DNA from: DATFTE01 sp963840665
Lineage (GTDB): Bacteria > Acidobacteriota > Terriglobia > Terriglobales > Acidobacteriaceae
Assembly (NCBI GenBank): GCA_963840665.1
Contig: CAWIZO010000011.1
Coordinates: 310,001-374,000 of the forward strand
Reading direction: 5' to 3'
DNA length: 64,000 bases
The translations under genes were made by a program, and so were the position numbers. Below are positions 25,900 through 35,168 of this stretch, piece by piece. How positions within the stretch are numbered: position 1 is the first letter of the stretch; every line of letters begins with the position of its first letter. Under the pieces are notes generated by a model. It was not told the origin of the DNA and searched no databases. It worked only from the letters and a program-made list of their open reading frames with translations.

Positions 25900-26530
25900 T
25901 CACACAGGGGGGTTTTTAGGTTTTAACTTCTTGCGCAGCAGACCAGCCACGCCGATTAATCCAGTGCCAAGCATACTCAGGGTGCCGGGTTCGGGCACGA
26001 CCATGTTCGCGATGTTGGTATCGCCACTGGAAATGGAAGTAGAGCCATTAAAGAAGCCTTTGCCCGTGTTGATGGTCAGCTGAACGGTAACTCCATTGGT
26101 CGACACGGTGCCGAGAGTTCCCGTGAGCGAACCGGAGAGCGTGTAGTTATGGGTCCCATTGGCGAGGGTTACCAGGGTCCAAGTCACTGGGCCACTAAAA
26201 GTCCCGCTAAAAATCGTTCCGTTGGGAATGCCGCCGGTGCCGTTGCCGGTGATGGTGAAAGTACCACCGGCGGCGAAAGTGCCGCCCATTTGCAGCGAGC
26301 CGCTGGCCAAACCACCGGTGGTGAAGGTGAGACACCAAGGTTACCCGTGATCAGCCCTCCGCCGTTCAGACCGTTCACCGCAATCAAGGTCGAACCGCTA
26401 AGAGAGAAGCCGCTATTGCTTCCGGTTAACGTGCCGCCGCTATTGGTGAAGTCGACTCCACTGTTAGCAACGCGGCAACCGGCACACACAGGGCCAAGAT
26501 CGCGAGCAGGATGAATTTCCTGAGATTCAT
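25900..26530 (-). pseudogene. PEP-CTERM protein paralogue, two frameshifts
   Basis: The start MNLRKFILLAILALCVPVAA (GGGGAAA site upstream) is a signal peptide. The frame breaks near 26469, where one T lost from GCGTTTGCT explains the change, and again near 26330. Joined, the product is about 209 residues and matches the protein at 22750-23373 along its length (NSGGTLTGSNSG, GSLQMGGTFAAGGTF, GPVTWTLVTLANGTH). It ends in VVPEPGT, a hydrophobic helix and LRKKLKPKN, the PEP-CTERM signal. It is inverted relative to its paralogue. Both frameshifts are single bases with full similarity on both sides, so sequencing error is as likely as decay. Confidence 0.75.
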
Positions 26531-26670
26531 ATGGTTTCCCCGCCTCCGTTCGCGGGATATGCCCAGTGTTCGAGGCTGAACATTGAGAGCAAGCGTAGAG
26601 GCCAACGCTGGTTCGGGTCCATACGGTGCATCCTGTAGGGGAAGTCTAAGGTTTTCGCCTGAAACCCTTG

Positions 26671-27360
26671 TCAAGGGTGCAGGGGAGGGATTCGAACTAG
26701 TGGCGGATCGGGAAAGTGGTAGTAGACGTCTTGCTTTGAGGCGATGGCTAACCCGTCTCGGGTGGCGGGTCGAAACCGCCAATCGGCAAGAGCGGCGAGC
26801 ACCCGGGCGTCGACTGTCGCACCCAAGCTCTGGATCACCTTTTCTCGATGATGTTGCCTTCGGCGTCGATCGTAAGCTCGATGATCTCGTTGCCTTCCGA
26901 AATTCCCGCCAAGTCATCGGAATGTCGAGGATGGGCTCTGAACCAAAAATGCTGACCGCGGGGCGCACTTCAAGCCCGTAGACGGCGCCGTAGGTAAGGG
27001 AGCCATAAGGATTGCCAGCGGCTGGCGTGGCGCTGTCGACCTTTGACGCCGAGATGGCTGTGTCTTCTGGGCCCTTATCGGCGGATGGAGGGTCGACGCT
27101 GATGCGGCTGTTTGGTTTTAGGGGGCGGGGTGAAAGTTAGGTGTCCCTTCTCCAGGGTGCGTTGCTCGGCCGCCGACATGTCATCGCGTCCAATAGATTT
27201 CGGTAAGCGAGCGGCCGTTCTCACCTTTTTGAATAGAAGAGGGAGAGACGAAGATTGCGGCAGGAGAATGCAAGAGCCAAGCGAGCACGATGCAGTGGAT
27301 TCCCACGGAGGCGTAGAGAGAACGGCGTTTGGGAAGGCCGGCGTCAACACCGGCAAACAT
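26671..27360 (-). pseudogene. TonB-like energy-transducer protein, several frameshifts
   Basis: No single long frame is present, but the pieces on the minus strand join into one TonB-family protein. The start MFAGVDAGLPKRRSLYASVG and the following hydrophobic helix give the inner-membrane anchor. A Pro/Lys-rich linker (TFTPPPKTKQPHQ) comes next, then the C-terminal domain with IIELTIDAEGNI, KVIQSLGATVDARVLAAL and DWRFRPATRDG, ending YYHFP. The last of these is the classic TonB C-terminal fold, which contacts outer-membrane receptors. I count at least four single-base shifts, near 27185, 27085, 26910 and in the A-run at 26840-26843. A TonB-dependent receptor is encoded at 39900-43148. It is divergent from the permease gene. 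Confidence 0.65.
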
Positions 27361-27540
27361 CGTACCTTCTGGGCTCAAAACGATACCTCACCCGCAGGAC
27401 AGCTATTTCTATTTAATCAGACGTTCGCAGGCATTACTAGTGATCGCGCAAATCGACCCAGTGATACATTTCGGCTCGGCCCAGTCCTGAATGCCTCCAG
27501 AGGCTCCGCCTTCCCAATTGTCGATTCCGCCGCCGGGCGA

Positions 27541-28854
27541 TTGCTTCGCCGCGTCGGTCTGTTCGACGCCACCATGCTGGTTATGGGCGGCATTGTTGGT
27601 TCGGGAATCTTCATCAACGCCTATGTGGTCGCACGGCAGGTCCATACGCCGGTGCTGATTTTGGCCGCTTGGATCGTCGGAGGGCTGCTGGCGATGTTGG
27701 GGGCGTTTATCTATGCAGAACTTGCGGACCGCATGCCCGATGTGGGTGGGCAGTACGCCTACTTGAGGGAGGCATATCACCCCGCGGTGGGATTCCTCTA
27801 TGGATGGGTTCTGCTGCTGGTAATTCAGACTGGCGGAATGGCTGCGGTCACTGTGACCTTCGCGCGATATTTCGCCGAACTAACCGACTGGAACCTGCCT
27901 GAGGGCCCAACCGTGGTGGCGACCCTGACACTGCTGACGCTGATCAACTGTCTCGGAGTAAAACTGGGCAGCCGAGTGCAGAGCGCTCTGATGGTTCTGA
28001 AGATTGCAGCGATCGCTGGATTGGTCGTGGCGGGATTTCTGCTGATCCGCGCGCCACTATCCGCTGCGCATCCCGTGACCGACCAGCCGATGTCGTTCAG
28101 TTTGGCGACCGCCTTTGGAGCGGCCATGGTTCCTGTTCTCTTTGCCTTCGGTGGTTGGCAGACGACGAATTTCGTTGCGGGCGAAATTAAAGAGCCACGA
28201 AAGAACCTGCCACGGGCGTTGCTGATCGGCGTCGCTGGGGTGATCACTCTCTATGTAACCGTGAATATGGTCTACGTACGTGCTCTGGGGAGCGACCGAT
28301 TTGGCGAATACGACGGTGCCCGCAACCGCTGCGATGCGGCTTGCCCTCGGTGATCGCGGGGCGACTCTGATCGCGCTCGGCATAGCGGTTTCGACACTCG
28401 GATTTTTGAGCCAGTCGGTGCTGACTGCTCCCCGGGTTTATTTCGCGATGGCGGAAGACGGAATGTTTTTCCGAAGCGTAGCCACGGTGAACGCGCGAAC
28501 TCATGTGCCAGTAGTTGCAATCATTTTGCAGAGCATTTGGACGGCGGTCGTGGCGCTTATCGGGGAAATACGAGCAGATTTTGAATTACGTGGTCTCGAT
28601 GGACTTCCTGTTTTTCGGTTTGACGGCCAGTTGTTTGTTCGTATTTCGCCGGCGAGAAAATGCAGGGAACGCGGACACCGCCGGATATCGCGTTCCCGGA
28701 CATCCCTTGACTACAATGATTTTCATTCTCGATTTCGTGGCTGGTGGTTGCGAATACGATCTACAAGTATCCGGCAAATAGCCTGCTGGGGATGTTGATC
28801 TTGCTGTTGGGCCTGCCGGTTTACTGTTATGGCGCTGGCGCCAATCGGGAGTGA
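27541..28854 (+). pseudogene. APC-family amino-acid permease, three frameshifts
   Basis: The joined product is a 12-helix transporter starting about LLRRVGLFDATMLVMGGIVG, with GSGIF, the helix-1 motif of the amino acid-polyamine-organocation family, followed by EIKEPRKNLPRAL after helix 6. The exact start is unsure: TTG at 27541 is used; the frame is open further upstream. Breaks are near 28290, in the G-run at 28562-28565 and near 28740. After correction the tail reads ANTIYKYPANSLLGM and ends at 28854, four bases before the aminotransferase ATG, so they form one operon. Substrate unknown; context suggests an amino acid or betaine linked to the genes downstream. Confidence 0.72.
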
Positions 28855-28858
28855 GTGA

Positions 28859-29968
28859 ATGACGGAGATTCGTACGAGGGCAAATTCGCCCTACATGGAG
28901 TTCGCCAAACTGCGATCGGAAGCGACTTACAACCTCGCGACCAGCGGTGTCATGGGATATCCGCTGGCTGAACTGCCCGTTCGCATCGAGGATCTCGAAA
29001 TCAACGGCCCGACCATCTACGGTTACCAGCCACTGCAGGAGCGGCTGGCGCGAAAAAAAGATGTCGCGCCCGAATGCGTGGTGGCATCGACAGGTACCTC
29101 GATGGCGAACCATTTGGCGCTGGCGGCCACTATTGAGCCGGGAGACGAGGTACTGATTGAGGAGCCGACCTACGAATTGCTTTTGAGCACAGCGCGTTAC
29201 TTGGGCGCAATATTCGTCGTTTCTCCCGCCGACTCGAAGATGATTTTCGCGTGGATCAGGAAGAGGTGAAAGACGGATTACGTCACGCACGCGCTTGATT
29301 GTCCTCACCAACATGCACAATCCGAGCGGCGCACTGATCGACTGAAACGTTGAAGGCGGTTGGGGAGATCGCACTGAGTGTCGGTGCCCGCGTTCTTGTG
29401 GACGAGGTTTACCTCGAAGCGATTTTCGATGAGCCTGTGCGGTCTGCCTTTCACCTGGGAAATCATTTTTTGGTGACCAGCAGTTTGACAAAGGCGTACG
29501 GGCTCAGTGGCTTGCGTTGTGGATGGATTCTGGCAGAGCCGGAACTGGCACGACGCATCTGGAGATTGAACGATCTTTTCGCGGCAACTCCCGCACATCC
29601 TGCGGAACTGCTCAGCGTGATTGCGCTCGATAATCTTGAAAAAATTGCGGCACGGGCGAAGCGGTTGATCGATACAAACCGGCAGAACTTAAATGCCTTT
29701 GTGGATTCCCGGCGGGATCTGGAATGTTATCGACCTCCCTTTGGAACAGTCGTTTTCCCCAGGCTCCGGAGAGGGAGCGTGGACGAGTTCTGCGAATTGT
29801 TGAGAAGCAAGTACGATACCAGCGTAGTTCCAGGCCGATTTTTCGAGATGCCGGAGCACTTCCGGATCGGGATCGGCGGAGACGTGAAAATGACCCGAGA
29901 GGGGCTGGTGCGGCTGGGGCGTGCGCTGGATGAGTTCGGGGGGAAGCCGGGTGAACTGGCCGGTTTAA
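28859..29968 (+). pseudogene. PLP-dependent aminotransferase class I/II, three or four frameshifts
   Basis: Joined frames give a fold-type I PLP enzyme of about 370 residues. Visible are CVVASTGTSMANHLAL (cofactor-phosphate region), LTNMHNPSGAL (the NPSG motif), VLVDEVYLEA (the Asp and Tyr that hold PLP) and SSLTKAYGLSGLRCGW, with the catalytic Lys and following Arg. Breaks are near 29212, 29288 and 29343; one G fewer in the run at 29938-29943 gives a stop at 29968, otherwise the frame runs into egtB. The N-terminal start has no clear ribosome-binding site but is coupled to the permease. It sits directly before egtB, so it may be a C-S lyase or aminotransferase for the same pathway; not provable here. 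Confidence 0.72.
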
Positions 29969-30151
29969 CGGCTTTAAAAGGCCGAATTTGGCCTAATTTT
30001 CACGCTAAAAATTGCAACGCCCGCGTTCCTGACGCATCTTACAGAAGTCGCATCTTGACCGTGCGCCGAAGAAAATATTGCCGGGTGAGTGGGGCTTGCG
30101 CTGGCGCATTGGGAACCCTATCCTGCTTTGAAAATTGCCGAGGAGATTCTC

Positions 30152-31419
30152 ATGCCCGAAACCGTGATCGAAAAGGCAGCAAACCTGACCGCGGAACAGA
30201 TGCGTGGTTTTTACTCGGAAGTGCGTGGCGTCAGCACGCGCATCACACAGTCGTTATCGCCAGAAGATCAGATGTTGCAGTCGATGCCCGACGCCAGTCC
30301 GACGAAGTGGCATCTGGCCCACACCACCTGGTTCTTCGAGACGTTCATCCTGAAGCCCAATGTGAGCGGCTATCAGGTTTTCGATCCCCGGTTCATCTAT
30401 CTTTTCAATTCCTATTACAAGTCGCTGGGGAAACATCCTTATCGCGGAACTCGGGGGCTGATGTCCCGGCCCAGCCTGGAACAGGTGCACGCTTACCGTT
30501 CGCATGTCGACGCTGCGATGGTGAAATTTCTCGAAGGCGCGCCTGCGGATGCGCTGGAGCTGATCGAACTCGGATTAAATCACGAACAACAACACCAGGA
30601 ATTGATTCTCACCGACAGTAAGCATGGATTGTGGTCTGCCCCGCTGCGGCCTGAGCCGATAGCGATTGAGCGCAGACCGACGGTCCGCCAAAGTCGAGCT
30701 GGATAGGCGTGGAAGACGGAATTCAGTCGGTCGGACACGACGGCCGCGGTTTTGCTTTCGACAATGAACTGCCACGTCACGAAGTGTTGCTGCGACCTTT
30801 CCAGATCGCGTCACGTCCCGTGACAAATCAGGAATATCTCGCGTTCATGACCGACCAAGGCTACAGCCGTCCTGAGCTGTGGCTTTCGGAGGGCTGGGAC
30901 ACGGTATGCCGCGAGCAGTGGGATGCTCCTCTTTACTGGGAACGCCATGAGGACGGCTCATGGTGGCAATTTGCGGGCGACCGCATGAAGCCGGTGAATC
31001 CCGCGGAGCCGGTTTGTCACATTAGCTTCTTCGAGGCCGACGCCTATGCCCGCTGGAGTGGTAATCGCCTTCCCACCGAAGAAGAGTGGGAGATCGCCGC
31101 TGAACGCATGCCGGTTCGAGGAACCTTGCTGGATGATTATCTCTTCCATCCCCAGCCAGCAAAGGGTGATGGGATGCAGCAGGTCTTTGGGGACGTGTGG
31201 GAGTGGACCGGGAGTGCTTATCTGTCATATCCGGGTTTCCGTCCAGCGCCAGGAGCTGTCGGAGAGTACAACGGCAAATTCATGTGCAACCAGTTTGTTC
31301 TGCGGGGAGGCTCGTGCGCGACGCCGGCGAGCCATATCCGTGCGACCTATCGCAATTTCTTCCCACCGCATGCGCGGTGGCAATTCTCTGGCCTAAGGCT
31401 CGCCAATGATCGCTCGTGA
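30152..31419 (+). pseudogene. egtB: Ergothioneine sulfoxide synthase EgtB, one frameshift
   Basis: GAGGAGA precedes the ATG. The N-terminal DinB-like domain carries the iron ligands: His in KWHLAHTTWFFE and HEQQHQEL. The C-terminal FGE-sulfatase-like domain is complete: GDVWEWTGSAYLSYPGF, LRGGSCATPASHIR and the end WQFSGLRLA. EgtB joins cysteine or gamma-glutamylcysteine to hercynine using O2 and Fe(II). The frame breaks near 30670; shifting by one base gives PPKSSWIGVEDGIQSVGHDG and runs to the end. Total about 422 residues, normal for the family. It overlaps egtD by 14 bases. Motifs are intact on both sides, so the enzyme is probably functional and the break an error. Confidence 0.88.
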
Positions 31420-32360
31420 AACAGTCGTCATACCGTCATTTGCTCGAGAAGTAGAAGAGGGAATCAGCGGTTTCCCCAAGACGCTTCCGTGCAAGCTTTT
31501 CTACGATGCCACTGGCTCAGAGTTGTTCGAAGAAATCACTCGATCTGCCCGAGTACTACTTGACTCGCACTGAGCTCGCTATTCTGCAGGAGCACGCGGC
31601 AGAAATGGTGCGTGAGGCGGGACAGAATGTGACGGTGGTCGAACTGGGGGCAGGCACGGCAGCCAAGACCTGCACGCTCTTACACGCGCTGGCGCGGCGA
31701 CAGATGCGCGTGGCATTTTTCCCGGTCGATATTTCTCCTGCCGCGCTGAGCGAGGCGAAGGAGCGAGTTTCGGCGCAGTGTCCGACTGTCGCGGTGAGAC
31801 CCGTGGTTGCCGATTTCGCCGAAGGGTTCGGTTTCCTGCGCGATATTCGGGGACGGAAGCTGGTGCTCTATCTCGGATCGAGCATTGGGAACTTCGATCC
31901 CGAATCTGCGGTGAAGATGCTGAGCCAGGTTCGCCGCGAGCTAGCACCGGGAGACGCGCTGCTGCTGGGAACCGATATGGTGAAAGATCCTTCGATTCTG
32001 GTTCCCGCCTACGATGACTCTCAGGGAGTGACGTCAGAGTTCAACAAGAACGTCTTGCGTCGATTGAATCGCGATCTCCAAGGCGACTTTGATTTGGACT
32101 CCTTCCGCCATGTGGCGCTTTGGAATCCGATTCGCTCGCGCATGGAAATTTATCTCGAAAGCCTGCGCACTCAGATGGTGACTCTGCGCCTTTTGCAGTT
32201 GACTGTACGAGTTCATGCGGGGGAACGCATTCACACCGAGAACAGCTATAAGTACACCTTGCCGATGGTGCACGATATGTTGGCTGAGGCAGGATTCAAA
32301 CTCGAGCGCACCTGGTTTGATGAATGCAAGTGGTTCGCGCTGCACCTTGGGCGGGTTTAG
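31406..32360 (+). pseudogene. egtD: Histidine N-methyltransferase EgtD, one frameshift
   Basis: The ATG overlaps the end of egtB. Residues near 35-45 read CKLFYDATGSELFEEITR; one extra T at 31544 breaks the frame, and removing it gives LPEYYLTRTELAIL, the expected EgtD sequence. Further motifs are VVELGAGTAAKT (SAM binding), YLGSSIGNFDPE and NVLRRLNRDLQGDFDLDSF. EgtD trimethylates the alpha-amino group of histidine to hercynine, the substrate of EgtB. Joined length is about 317 residues, normal. It converges with the exoribonuclease gene, 12 bases away. With EgtB this is enough for the first two steps of ergothioneine synthesis. Confidence 0.9.
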
Positions 32361-32372
32361 TTCCCGCCCACT

Positions 32373-33860
32373 TCATGCACGAGCAAAGTCGATGTAGCCG
32401 TGCTGAGGATCGGTCCTGACCAGTTTGACCCGCAGCTTGTCTCCGACGTCAGTTCCTTGACTTCCCTGGACGAGCAGGCCTTCCACGTGCGGTTGCAACA
32501 CCCGCACAAACGTGCCCTTGGGCGTCGCGCCGGTGACCACCGCGTCGAAAGTCTGGCCAATGCGGTCGCTCATGGCCACTGCGGCGATGCGCTTCGACAT
32601 ATCGCGCTCAACCTTCCGCGCGGCATCTTCTTTCAAGGTGCAATTGTTGGCGATTCCAGCAAGTTCGTCGTCAGGGTAGGGCGGAGCTTGATTGTCGAGC
32701 GCGGCTTTTATGATGCGCTGGGTTACCAGATCGGCGAAGCGCCGGTTGGGTGCGGTGGAGTGAGTGTAATCCTGCACGGCCAAGCCGAAATGGCCTTGCT
32801 CGGGATCGCCGGGGCGTTCGAGGACGTATTCGCCCGGGCCCATCAGTTTGATCACAGCTAGTGAAAGATCCGCAAAACGATCGGGGTCGATCGCTCTGCG
32901 CTTCACCAGGAAATCATTCAACGCTTTCGAATCAGGATCGCTCGGAAGTTTGTCGCCGGTCTCTGCTGCTAGGGCGACGATCCTGTCCCAGCGTTCGGGG
33001 ACTTTCACGATGCGCCGGATCGACGAGATTTTTTTGTTTTCAGCCATGCGCGCGACCACGCCATTGGCGGCAATCATGAAATCTTCGATGAGATCGGTGG
33101 CGGGATTCTTTTCCTGACGGGCGACATCGACAACTTTATCGTTCAGAAGAACCGGCCGAACCTCTATGGTGTCGATGTTGAGGGCGCCGCGGCGAAATCG
33201 TTCACTTCTCAGCGCTTGGGCGACCTGGTTCTGCAGCTTGAGTTGTGCTTGCAAATCGAGGGAGGCCGCGACCTTTGGCGGCATAGATGCGGTCCCGGCA
33301 ACCCAGTCCCCTATCGCGTTGTATGTGAGCTGCGCTTTGTTTCGCACCAGCGCGCGATAAATGTCGCTCGATTGCACTTGTCCGTTTGCGACCACAAATT
33401 CAATCACGATGCTCAGACGATCCTGATTCTCGAGCAGGGAAGAGAGTCCGGTCGAAAGCGCCTCGGGCAGCATGGAGAAATTGCGAATGCCCGTGTAGAC
33501 CGTGGTAGTTTGCTGCGCCGCGTGAGCATCAATCGGCGTATGCTTTGGGACGAACACGTCTACGTCAGCGATCCCGATGAGAACTTTGGTCGTGCCGTCA
33601 GGCAGGGTTTGGGCCACTTCGATCTGATCGAGATCTCTGGACGTATCGTTATCGATGGATGACCAGAGCAGATCGCGCAAGTCGCGGACACCGTTGCCTG
33701 GAACGGCCTGGGGTGGGTGAGCCTGAATCTGCGACAATTGCTGTTGAGCGTCAGAAGGAAAGCCCGGTTGAAATCCGCGGGCCTGCATAACTTGTTTGGC
33801 GGCAGCCTGCAGATCAATAGAAGGCGTAGGATGGTTGGCAAGCATAGGATCGGAAAACAC
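32373..33860 (-). CDS. RNB-domain exoribonuclease (RNase II/R family)
   Basis: The 495-residue protein is an RNB-type 3'-5' exoribonuclease. The catalytic centre shows IDNDTSRDLDQIEVA, with the Asp residues that bind Mg. Also present are the helix ALSTGLSSLLENQDRLS, the segment HSTAPNRRFADLVTQR and a short S1-like C-terminal domain (FDAVVTGATPKGTFVRVLQP). It lacks the N-terminal cold-shock domains, so it is shorter than E. coli RNase II or R; such short forms are common in several phyla. ATGs at 33860 and 33845 are both possible. It degrades RNA in the cytoplasm. Confidence 0.88.
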   Translation of the reverse strand: MFSDPMLANHPTPSIDLQAAAKQVMQARGFQPGFPSDAQQQLSQIQAHPPQAVPGNGVRDLRDLLWSSIDNDTSRDLDQIEVAQTLPDGTTKVLIGIADVDVFVPKHTPIDAHAAQQTTTVYTGIRNFSMLPEALSTGLSSLLENQDRLSIVIEFVVANGQVQSSDIYRALVRNKAQLTYNAIGDWVAGTASMPPKVAASLDLQAQLKLQNQVAQALRSERFRRGALNIDTIEVRPVLLNDKVVDVARQEKNPATDLIEDFMIAANGVVARMAENKKISSIRRIVKVPERWDRIVALAAETGDKLPSDPDSKALNDFLVKRRAIDPDRFADLSLAVIKLMGPGEYVLERPGDPEQGHFGLAVQDYTHSTAPNRRFADLVTQRIIKAALDNQAPPYPDDELAGIANNCTLKEDAARKVERDMSKRIAAVAMSDRIGQTFDAVVTGATPKGTFVRVLQPHVEGLLVQGSQGTDVGDKLRVKLVRTDPQHGYIDFARA

Positions 33861-34102
33861 TGTAGGCTAACACGGCGGCGCCGGGTGGGAGCGGGCCCGA
33901 TATTCATTCGGCCTAAGGTTGAAAAATATGAGATTCTAGAAATGCGTACAATTTCCTGGATTAAAGGTAACTCTATGCTCGAGTTTGGCATCTTTTTAAG
34001 GAACGAATGTCTCTTCCGCAAGGTGTTCGCGGGCGATTCAAGCCAGGATTGCAATAGAAAGAAGTTGAAATTCCTTGCGAAAGGGCTTTCGGTCAAAAAC
34101 AC

Positions 34103-35152
34103 ATGAGAATTGCGGGCGTAGGTACTGCGTTTCCTCCGAATTATTACAGCCAGGAAGAGATCTCCGCTGCGCTGAAACACCAATGGGCGGGCAAACTTGA
34201 TCGTCCCGAGGTGATCGATCGTCTGCATTCCAATGTGGGTGTGAAAAGTCGGCATCTTACATTGCCGATCCCCGCCTATCAGGAACTGACCACCTGGGGT
34301 CAGGCCAACAATGCCTGGATCAAAGTAGCGCAGGATCTTGGCGAGAAATCGCTGTGTAGAGCATTGAATCAATCGGGATTTGCGCTAGAGGATCTGGGCG
34401 CTATCTTCTTCACTTCGGTCACCGGAGTCGCCAGTCCTTCGATTGAAGCGCGTCTCATCAATCTCATGGGACTTCCCACGCGCATCAAGCGCATTCCGAT
34501 TTTTGGATTAGGGTGCGTCGCGGGCGCAGCGGGTATCGCGCGAGCCTCCGATTACGTGCGGGCTTTTCCCGATCAAGTGGCCGCTCTGGTAGCTGTGGAG
34601 CTTTGTTCTCTTACCTGGCAGCGCGACGACGTGTCTGTGGCCAACCTGATTTCATCAGGTTTGTTCGGCGACGGCGCGGCTGCGGTGTTGATCAGTGGGA
34701 GTGACCGGGAGCACTCCGGTCCAGCGGTTCTAGCCACTCGATCGAATTTTTATCCCGGCACTGAGGGAGTGATGGGCTGGGATATTTCCGAGAATGGATT
34801 CCGAATTGTTTTATCTCCCGATGTTCCGAAGATGGTGCACGAGCACCTGGCGGCGGACATCGACGAGTTTCTCGCGGATCACGATTTGAGCCGGAACGAC
34901 ATTGGAACGTGGATTATGCACACCGGCGGTCCGAAAGTGCTAGAAGCGATTACGGCGGCTCTTCAACTTCCCGAAGATGCATTGGATGCATCCTGGGAGA
35001 GCCTTAGCAAAGTGGGGAATCTTTCTTCAGCCTCTGTCCTTGTGGTGCTCGAAGAGTTCATGACCAAGCGGCGTCCCCAGCCCGGTTCCTTGAGCGTGTT
35101 GGGCGCGATGGGGCCAGGATTCTGTTCAGAACTGGTTCTGATGCGCTGGTAA
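34103..35152 (+). CDS. Type III polyketide synthase
   Basis: A 349-residue thiolase-fold enzyme of the chalcone/stilbene-synthase type. The catalytic triad is visible: C138 in FGLGCVAGAAG, H273 in MHTGGP and N306 in GNLSSASVL, and the C-terminal GAMGPGFCSELVLMRW loop is typical. These enzymes condense malonyl-CoA with an acyl-CoA starter, giving alkylpyrones or alkylresorcinols. The distance to the FAD oxidoreductase (16 bases) shows an operon. No strong ribosome-binding site precedes the ATG. The starter unit cannot be predicted; a fatty-acyl starter, giving a membrane lipid, is common in bacteria with this gene pair. Confidence 0.9.
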   Translation: MRIAGVGTAFPPNYYSQEEISAALKHQWAGKLDRPEVIDRLHSNVGVKSRHLTLPIPAYQELTTWGQANNAWIKVAQDLGEKSLCRALNQSGFALEDLGAIFFTSVTGVASPSIEARLINLMGLPTRIKRIPIFGLGCVAGAAGIARASDYVRAFPDQVAALVAVELCSLTWQRDDVSVANLISSGLFGDGAAAVLISGSDREHSGPAVLATRSNFYPGTEGVMGWDISENGFRIVLSPDVPKMVHEHLAADIDEFLADHDLSRNDIGTWIMHTGGPKVLEAITAALQLPEDALDASWESLSKVGNLSSASVLVVLEEFMTKRRPQPGSLSVLGAMGPGFCSELVLMRW

Positions 35153-35168
35153 TGGGCCCCGAGCTTTC

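Noticed and set aside
26671..26700. Sequence resembling the 3' end of a tRNA (GGATTCGAAC type T-loop)
   Set aside because: The flanking bases do not form a T-stem or acceptor stem, and the bases lie at the 3' end of the TonB-like gene. An integration remnant cannot be excluded but has no other support.
26583..26981. Plus-strand frame of 132 residues
   Set aside because: Reading the minus strand reveals a TonB C-terminal domain here, so this frame is a shadow.
27112..27540. N-terminal extension of the permease frame
   Set aside because: These 143 residues overlap the minus-strand TonB-like gene and show no membrane or family pattern; the permease domain begins at about 27541.
29969..30621. 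Extension of the aminotransferase frame into egtB
   Set aside because: The translated tail is Arg/Cys-rich and non-natural and overlaps the conserved EgtB start; one base fewer in the G-run gives a stop at 29968.
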